Shown piece after piece: positions 57,151-64,000 of a stretch of 64,000 nt of DNA. The translations under genes were made by a program, and so were the position numbers. The notes beneath the pieces were generated by a model. The model saw only the letters and a list, made by a program, of their open reading frames with translations. It did not search any database and was not told the DNA's origin. Position 1 is the stretch's first letter; the number at the start of each line of letters is the position of its first letter. The DNA comes from Candolleomyces eurysporus. Taxonomy: Eukaryota > Basidiomycota > Agaricomycetes > Agaricales > Psathyrellaceae. The stretch covers positions 26,251-90,250 of the forward strand of contig JANBPK010001058.1 of NCBI GenBank assembly GCA_027579435.1, read 5' to 3'.

Positions 57151-57423
57151 TTCTTCTCAGGCTTCAGCGAAGCCAGACAAAGCCGGTGGGCTTACTTTGC
57201 AGCTGCTTCTCCTGTAGACGAAGCCAGTGGAGGTCAGCACGGCTTTCTAAAGGGCTCCTGCAGGCTATTCGGAATCTTCCGTGATGGCCACCCTACGATC
57301 GGATCATGGGAGATTCCCAAAAAGGTTCCAGTTGCTGCCAAAAACGACTGCGGCTATGCCTTTGTGGGTCCTTATTTATTCGCGGACCCCGCTGAGTTCG
57401 AAAACAAGGTTTGGTCCTATCGA
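57151..57423 (+). pseudogene. NmrA-like relic, copy B
   Basis: Near-identical counterpart of 50108-50380, with the same frame break after E-F-E-N-K-V, so the gene was already broken before the unit was duplicated. Confidence 0.4.
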
Positions 57424-57767
57424 CCCAGAAGGATTCGTTCGCGGTTGTCTCAGCTTGGGAGCTCTGCTTCCGGCGACTATCCTTCAGCGATCTTAAACAC
57501 TGGTTATACATTGCTTTCTACACGAGATTCGAGTTTTCACAACAACGCAGCTCTCTTGCGTGGCCCGGGAGCGTTGACCCTGGCCAAACATGGTATTCCA
57601 AGTTCTGACTCGATTGCCAGGGATTCCGGACCAATTTTTCGGCCTAGTCAATGGTGGAGCCCTGATGCTGGAGAAAAACCGAAATGGTCAGCATGCCCTG
57701 AGGCAATGAACCAATTCCAGCAGTCAAGATCCCCTCTTGTTCTCCCTCCATCATCCCTCTGGCCAGC

Positions 57768-58278
57768 ATGAGCGACCGGTCCTCTGTAGCATCCTCTTCC
57801 TCGAACGGTACGAGCCCATCCGTGCAATCGGATACTCGCAACTCGTACTTCAACTCCATGCACTCTCAACACAACAGCTTTGGCTCTGGTATCTATCTTA
57901 TTACTTGTCTTGCATAGTCTTCTCCCTCAACGTGTTACAGCAGGAGTTCAAATGAACTCGGGAGCTACCTTCGAAGGCAACTCGGTCCAGAATAACCACT
58001 ACCACATTCAAACTACCGGTCAGTATCAGCAATCAAACATGGTCAGACTGGCCGAGCTCACTCATACTGTACTAGGTACCGTTAGTCTTACGACAAGTCC
58101 ATTGGCCACTTCCCCTTCCTCTACACTGCGCCCCTTCTCCCCTCCACCTATAGAAGATACACATCCGCCCATCGGTCTCGATCATGAAGCAGTTTCGAGC
58201 GAATTGGACGCCAGACTTACGAAGGCGATCGGGGGATTCTCAAGCAATGCATTCTCTCGCCTCGACCCTAATCAGTAG
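57768..58278 (+). CDS. Ser/Asn-rich motif protein with LDARLTKAIG module, copy B
   Basis: Counterpart of 50725-51234; predicted protein essentially identical. One base is inserted inside intron 2 (gagctcactcat versus gagctactcat), which does not affect the product. Confidence 0.7.
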
Positions 58279-59388
58279 CAGGGGATTGATCAGGCGACGG
58301 TTGGTTGAGATATCGTTTGGGCGTCATGTACTTCTTGTCTTTGTAGTTAATCCCCTGATACCTGGTCTTTATAACGTAGTCACAGCGAAATTATATTGTG
58401 TCCAAAGTGCTGGGAATTGAGAAAGCTTAGCTGATGTGTGCGAGCGACTGCCGGCCGTTCGCTGCTCGACTCGACCCTTTCCACGAACCATCATGTCCCC
58501 ATTATTCGACCACCACCTCACTTCTCTCTCTCGCATTTCCCTTCATCTCTCCTTTGGCTCACCAAGCCATCTGCCGCTGTCTTTGCCAGGCAAGCCCTCG
58601 GTTACTGGCCGCCTCCTCGACTGATATACTTGACCCTTCCGCCCTTGCCGCCGCCCTCTAGCGTCGAGCTGCAGTTCGCTAGCTCTCTCGATCATGAGAT
58701 GTCCTGGATCCAAATAGACGGAATGTAGACAAATAGTATGTCTCTCTGTGTCGATTCCAAAAGCCTGAAGTTGAACACTGAATGTTGAACTTGCCCAGCT
58801 CTTTAGGTCGACCCCCCGCTCGATCGCGTCCCGCAGCCACTGGCAGCCTGCTACCACTCGAACAGCTGCAATACGCCTCGAACAGAGCCTATCAAGCACT
58901 GGCCAGCTCACCCCCTGGTGCGGCGGATCAGCTGCCGTCCTCGTGGTCTGCTGCTTCGCCCCCATTCCTCTAATTCTCGACCAAGTGGCACGGTATCCAC
59001 CGGAAAACGATGAGCAACACTGACACGGTCGATTGGACAACGGGAAATTCAATCTTGAGATGCTCTGCTCTCAATCTCAGAGGATTCAAGAAGCCAATCG
59101 CTGTTGGAAGAGGTGGATTTCTGGGAAGAATCGAGTGAGGGAGGGCCTGGCGGAGCAAGCCTGAGGGGTGGTTGCAAGTCAACCCTCGAAATCCTCTCAG
59201 ATCCGGATCCAACAACGTACGCCCCTTGTGTCTCCCAATATCATGTTAACCTCTTCAACTAACATATGACATCGGTCTTTCTGGGGATTCTAGTCCTACG
59301 AACCGCTCTCCGAGTTTTCCATCCAACGATCCCATCATCAAATTGAACCGGGTTTGCTTTGACACGGCCCGACAACCACAACCCGGCC
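58279..59388. other. distal part of tandem unit copy B
   Basis: Diverged from 51235-52337 by many substitutions. The frame SSVELQFASSLDHEMSWIQ and LPLEQLQYASNRAYQALASS are shared with copy A in altered form; no intact gene. Confidence 0.4.
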
Positions 59389-59665
59389 AATTCCACCCTA
59401 GCCACCTCCGTGTTCGTCACCACACCATCACCGTCCTCGAAGTCATGTCATCTGCATAGAAGCTCTATACGCGGAGCGCACCTGAAGACATGGGGTTCAG
59501 CCCGAACCACGTGCCATGGGCCCATTGGATGCTTTGACACTACCACACCCACCCTGGCCAACTCCGCCCTTGTCAGGCACATTGGACCTATACCCGACAA
59601 CCTCGTTCTCGAGGTCCTGCTATTCGCATAGGAGCTCCATGCCCTGAGCGCACTTGAAGACCCTC
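59389..59665 (+). repeat. fragments of a third copy of the unit
   Basis: 59389-59510 and 59539-59665 each match 45587-45710 (shared words ccaattccacc, gccacctcc, ctcgaggtcct and the gagcgcacttgaag block), so a short part of the unit is present twice more, itself tandem. Confidence 0.6.
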
Positions 59666-60286
59666 GCGGGGAATTCGAACCCGAACCCTGCGGCTCGCCA
59701 CCGGTGGCCAGGAACGGTCGGGACCATACGAGTGATCCCCGCCCGTTTGATCGATCGATCAGGGCGAAGGCTCGATCGTCATGCACATTGCCATCGGGCC
59801 TGGCGGTGGCGTAGCTTGTAGACCCTTGTGGGCCCGTTGGAAGTTTGTGGAAGATGCCCTGCAACAGCTTTTGGGACGCTTCAGCTCCTCCTGTTCAGTC
59901 ACAACTTAGTATTCTGTTGGCTGATTGGGCTGTTGGTTCGAGACGAGCTAGTAGCGTCGGTACCAGTGCCAGTGTGGTGGTCGGTGAGGGAGGCCAAAAG
60001 TCGGCAGGGAGAGGGATAACTACAGTGGGGACTACCCGCCCTGCAGTACGTGATTCTTGCGTTGACACAATGCGTCTCTTACTGACATTTCTATGAAGGG
60101 ATATTGATATATGTGACGACCTTCGTTGTTGGATATTGAGTCTATCCTCCAGAGCTCGTTATATTCCAGATCTCACCCGTTCAACGACAAGACGTGCATA
60201 TCAAGACCCCAATTAGCATACACCAAACGCATACGTATACATCCATTAATAAAAACGTTTCCTAAACCGACACCGACATCTAAGAT
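59666..60286. other. intergenic, no gene seen
   Basis: A minus-strand tRNA T-arm-like word occurs near 59669-59683 but no tRNA can be folded. No other feature. Confidence 0.4.
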
Positions 60287-60846
60287 TCATTTCCCTCCCA
60301 GCAACTTCGACTTCTGCGAATTGGCCGGCTGCTCCCTCCGAGTCGGCATCTGAGCCCCGCTCGACCTTTGCTCCTCTAAATCGTCTTCCGATTTCATAGT
60401 TGCGACTCGGTTTTTCAACAACGCAAGATACATTTCTGTTCGGCGTTGCCAGTGATTGCCCGTGAGCGAGCCTAGAAACTTATCGAAGAGATCGTGGTAC
60501 TACCCACCTGCTTGCTCTCGACTTGTGATCGCGTTGAAGAAATTGAGGTAGTGCGTCCCTGTTTGCGATCTATGTCAATAATCCGGCGCCCTCGAGAGAG
60601 ATAAGTGAAGGAATGCAGACTGGTATCAGCAGCTGTCACGGCGGCTCCCGCGTTATCTACAGCACGAATTCAAGCATCAGCTGAAGCCTCTCCTGAATAC
60701 AAATGGTGAAAGACCGGACCCTCGCTATCCTCAAGGATGATATCGCCATCGCCATAAGCGTTTGGCTGGGAATGGAATGCGCCAGAATATGTGGATTTGA
60801 AGTGGGCCTGGGCGGAAGCTTGTTGATCAACGTTGCTGGGGTTCAT
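60287..60846 (-). CDS. motif-family protein, four exons, about 132 residues
   Basis: Exons 60846-60720, an internal exon of 36 nt near 60656-60621, 60558-60508 (51 nt) and 60471-60287; total 399 nt, all introns phase 1. The two donors around the 36-nt exon (GTCCGG, GTCTGC) are weak, so that exon is the doubtful part; skipping it also keeps the frame. Exon 1 carries a clear motif, FKSTYSGAFHSQPNAYGDGD. The 51-nt exon encodes THYLNFFNAITSREQA, like FLAFIESLQSKEEG of the neighbour. The end is charged and helical (RRTEMYLALLKNRV) with a basic tail. Divergent to the gene at 61789. Function unknown. Confidence 0.6.
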
Positions 60847-61788
60847 GGCTGTGAGGTAGACCGTGCAATGAACATAGACTCAGACTTGCGTCTGAGGAAA
60901 GAAGTGGTCGACTTTGAGTTTGAGCCCTTGAGAGTGCGAGTTGACTTGTGGGTGAGGCCTTTGTATCCTGTCATGAACAGCTTCCAGTGGTGTGATTTCG
61001 TTCTGTCTCGAGGCGAGGCTGACACACGGACACACGGCAGGCAAACGCGATGACTCGATTTTCCGGGGTGTGCCTCAAGTTTCCTGTCGATATAGCTGTT
61101 GAATGACATATTTGTCCGTCAAAGTTCAGTTAAGGTGGAAATGGTTTGATTCTTTATCGGTTCACCATTAAAAGCTGTGTACCTTCTTTAGGTACTCTAC
61201 ACGTGGATTTAGCGTCATACTTGAAAAATTATTCATCCTCAAGGCGCACTCCCTCCGCATCCATTGAGATGGACGGCTCACTTGACCACATTGTAAACAT
61301 GCGGAGAAGTGATCGATACGGTGAGACTACAGCTGCATAGACTCGGGTACGATGAGACCTGGTGTATACCTCGAGTTGCACAGGTTGGGCGCTTCTCGAT
61401 CGCTCGAAGTTCAGTTTTGCAAAATTTTCACAATTCCTGTAGTCCCTTGACATAACACTGGCTTCACATGAGGCCTAGGTCGTCTGAAAGCCCTTGGAAT
61501 GGGCACATGGTGATGTATCTTAGTTCGCTTCCAGCTTCAAGAAGATGCCGAGAGCCAAACGTCAATTTCCCCTCACATAGAAGTCACGGATCTCAAGGCG
61601 CTTAAAGGTCTACTATTTAAAGGCCCATTAATCAGTCCCCTTCCAGAACATTCGATCCCATCTCCTCTGGTCAGTCTAAGGTGCAAGGTCACCTAGAAAG
61701 CATCAGCAAATTAGCGCTCTACCCCACCCGCCTCTGCGCCGGCGCAATACACCAAGCATCCCGACTCCCACCACTGCAAGCAACTAGT
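60847..61788. promoter_or_regulatory. shared upstream region of two divergent motif genes
   Basis: 940 bp between head-to-head family genes. A tatttaaaggccc word at 61613-61624 lies 165-175 nt upstream of the ATG at 61789 and may be its TATA box. No gene assigned; minus-strand frame 60843-61109 overlaps the 60846 start and looks like its leader. Confidence 0.35.
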
Positions 61789-62527
61789 ATGGCACTGACC
61801 GAACGACTTGCCCAGATAGGTATTTCGTTGGCAGATCTTACCGCTCTTCTGGCTGCTACAAGCCGGAATGGCGGTTCCCCCTCTCCGCCTCCACCACCTG
61901 CGCAGCCTGAAGAACAATCCGAACCTGTACCAGCCTTGAAGGTTATCAATGAGAACACGTACAGGGACGGGGCATACCATGAACAGCCTTCTACGTTTGG
62001 CAAGGGCAAGATACATATTATGAGGACTAGTAAGTCAGGGTTCTCGCGTGTCTGTTCTGTTTTTGCACTGCTTGCTGACCCTGCTTCGAATCTACTATTG
62101 CTATACAGGTAGGGTCGCCGCGCCTACAAGTTCGGGAACAGGTGTCGGCCTCGCTGCGGCTCCAGGCAATCCGGGTAAGTCCTCATCGTTTCGGCCATTC
62201 ACAGTGCCGTTGACTTACTTGAGATTTTTCTCGTAGACCGAAGCTTCTTGGCGTTCATCGAGAGTCTCCAGTCGAAGGAAGAAGGAGGTAAGCCTTGATA
62301 TTCAATACCCCTACTTCTTCCTTTAATTTCTTCCTTCCTTTTTGATCTCGTGTCTTAATCGCGACGACTGACTGACTATGACCGGCCACTTTGAACTTTC
62401 AGAGATGTACATCGAAGACTTCCAGAAGCGCATCGAGAAGAAATTTCCCAAGGTGATGCCGGGAGAAGGGAATGTCCTCGGTTCGTCCTCGAGTAGTGCT
62501 CAAGTCAGAGTTCCGGTCAGACGCTAG
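61789..62527 (+). CDS. motif-family protein, four exons, 160 residues
   Basis: Exons 61789-62029, 62109-62174, 62237-62287 and 62403-62527 (483 nt), all introns phase 1 with GTAAGT or GTAAGC donors. The N-terminus is helical (MALTERLAQIGISLADLTAL), then a Pro/Ser linker, then the motif NENTYRDGAYHEQPSTFGKG. Exon 2 is Gly/Ala-rich; exon 3 FLAFIESLQSKEEG; exon 4 EMYIEDFQKRIEKKFPKV and a Ser-rich basic end. An in-frame upstream ATG at 61681 is possible, but 61789 gives the usual family spacing. This gene has the strongest splice signals of the family and is a good reference model. Function unknown. Confidence 0.75.
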
Positions 62528-63657
62528 TCCAGATTTTTGAGAGTTGGGCATGTTGACCGATTCCGGAATATCATCGTATGTTTATTCTACCATGGGCTCG
62601 ATCATTGTATTAACGAGTTGTATTTGCTAGTTTACTTCGGCGAGGTCGGGTTGATGATTCAGAGGATTCATATACTTGAGGTAGCAAGTCACACGCAACG
62701 GGCATGGGGCACAAGTAACATTAAAGCGATGAGCGCATTATAATTCCACTTTATGCATCTGTAATGCCTGTATTTATCAGTGACTTAGGGGTAAAACTGA
62801 CAATGATCATAACACTAATCTCTGATGCTAGCCATCGTTTGCGACCCAGTATTTAGGAGCCTGAGCCTGGAGATCCGGAACCATGCACGGCCTTTGTCTG
62901 CACGCGGGGGTGCTGCAGAGGAACGTGCCAGCTCGCCCAAAAAGATTTCCTCGTAATTGTGTTTGATAGCTGTGGCACCCACCAAGCAATTTCCGGGGAG
63001 GGTCTGCAGAACTTCCATCGTCCACACGCTTACAACGTGTTCGATTACGACTATGACTAGGATGACTCTTTTGTGCTGTAGCCAAGACTCGCTCGAATGC
63101 ACAGGAAGATGATGTCTACCTGGCTCGACACACTTAGTGTGTGTCAACTGTATCAGCTTCAGTTTCAGATTTCCTGCATGAGCCTTATGTGTTGCACGCA
63201 AGGGTTGAATGGGAGGTCATGGGGAGAGCAAGTCAAAGAACTTGATTTCGCAACAAAATACACGATTGACCGAGCTGAGCTATGGACGATGCCAAATCCT
63301 GCCCCATCCGCTTGATCCAGACAAAAGGGGCAAGCGCCCCAACTAATTTCGCTCGCGCGGGAAACTGAAGCTGATACAGCGACTACACTCTGCCTCGCAA
63401 GTCGCTAACAGCCTCCAAGTCAACGGGCTGCAGATCTCACTGCTGGGGTTATATCGGGCACAAGGTGCTTTGTCCCTTTACCCGTTATCAGTGACGCCGC
63501 TGCTCAGTTGAGTGCACGTCACCTTTCATTGCTCCGTCGTTCGCTACATCTCCTCAAGTAGAGGTCGGTCTCTTCGCTGCATCTTTGCCTTCTCGTCAAC
63601 TGATAACCAGCCCCAAGGACAAGGAGACCAACTTGAAGAGTCTCGTGTCAACCAATC
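62528..63657. other. intergenic, no gene seen
   Basis: Only unsupported short frames, including a minus-strand frame of 128 codons at 62815-63201. Confidence 0.4.
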
Positions 63658-64000
63658 ATGTCAAGCACCTTCGAAATGTTTAAAAATGCTCGTCACATCT
63701 CCATTGGCAAGTTCAAACTCGCCCAACACGATCACATCACCCAGAGTGTCCAGCCGGGGGGTAGATTGGTGTCCAATATTAATCATTACGATGGGTCCCC
63801 TCACAATAACCCGGTGTTTTTTGGTGCGTTCGTCTCATGACACCTCGCTGCGCTAGTCCTGATAATAAATCTCTACATATACAGGGAACGTCAACGGATC
63901 TGTGGATTATAACCACGAGCCTGAGTCTGGGCCCTCCAGCTCCAGGGAATCTCGAGCTCAACACGAGCGTGCACCACCCGCGGCGGCAGCGGAGTCATCA
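63658..64000 (+). CDS. motif-family protein, 5' part, runs off the window
   Basis: Exon 1 from ATG 63658 to about 63822, phase 1 intron (GTGCGT donor, ACAG acceptor ending about 63883), exon 2 open to the window edge. The N-terminus MSSTFEMFKNARHISIGKFK has the F-x-x-A-x-x-I-x-I-x-x-x-x-[FI] pattern also seen at the start of the 6390 gene. The family motif follows and is split by the intron: INHYDGSPHNNPVFF then G-N-V-N-G-S-V-D-Y-N. Exon 2 is Ser/Arg/Ala-rich. It thus joins both N-terminal patterns in one protein. Function unknown. Confidence 0.65.

Larger units (their letters stand above)
52338..59388 (+). repeat. tandem unit copy B, about 7.05 kb
   Basis: Direct repeat of 44889-52337, shorter mainly by a deletion of about 190 bp in the minus-strand gene and one of about 220 bp that removes exons 1 and 2 of the 48303 counterpart. 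Confidence 0.85.

Noticed and set aside
59640..59720. Possible minus-strand tRNA or tRNA-derived SINE (T-arm-like ggttcgaattcc)
   Set aside because: No D arm or anticodon stem can be folded and the A-box-like word lies only about 16 nt away, too close for a tRNA promoter.
63097..63315. Plus-strand frame before the last gene
   Set aside because: No motif, no splice continuity and no paralogue.

Overview
The window looks like nuclear DNA of a mushroom-forming basidiomycete (Agaricomycetes). The coding evidence is eukaryotic: short introns of about 45-65 nt with GTRNGT donors, three STE3-type seven-transmembrane pheromone receptors, a CaaX-terminated pheromone precursor candidate, secreted BBE-like flavoenzymes and an F-box protein. 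I have not assigned a species. All exon models were made by hand from splice signals, reading-frame continuity and comparison between paralogues.

Layout. (1) 1-8.1 kb: small genes of an unnamed family (1-113, 762-1228, 2283-3043, 4765-5523), then a 551-residue low-complexity protein (6390-8125). (2) 9.3-10.9 kb: a membrane/coiled-coil protein on the minus strand. (3) 13.1-26.6 kb: a tandem cluster of four secreted BBE-like FAD oxidases plus one decayed copy; a block of two oxidases and the 3' end of an F-box gene has been duplicated. (4) 26.6-39 kb: an intact F-box-like gene, three STE3-like receptors and a pheromone precursor candidate, which is the architecture of a mating-type B (P/R) locus or a set of non-mating paralogues. 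Ns are dense around the first receptor and fall mostly on third codon positions, which suggests collapsed heterozygous alleles. (5) 40.9-44.1 kb: three small paralogues in a row on the minus strand. (6) 44.9-59.4 kb: a unit of about 7.4 kb present twice in direct tandem, each copy holding about five small genes or relics of the same family; fragments of a third copy follow. (7) 60.3-64 kb: three more members.

The most unusual content is the small-gene family. At least 15 loci encode a short Gly/Asn/Gln-rich motif, roughly N-x-Y-x-x-G-x-x-H-x-Q-P-Q-x-F-G-x-N. In one branch it is followed by a C-terminal module of the type E-A-[IV]-S-x-x-L-D-x-R-L-x-K-A-I-G-x-F-x-x-x-A-F-x-R-L-x-P. In another it is followed by a small helical region encoded by exons of 63 or 51 nt. 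Almost every intron in these genes is phase 1, which allows motif exons to be duplicated or shuffled in frame. I know no named family for them. A structural or amyloid-type signalling role is a hypothesis only.

How the genes may work together: the receptors and the pheromone precursor would form a mate-recognition pair upstream of a G protein. The oxidases are probably secreted or in the secretory path. The role of the small family and any link to mating are unknown.
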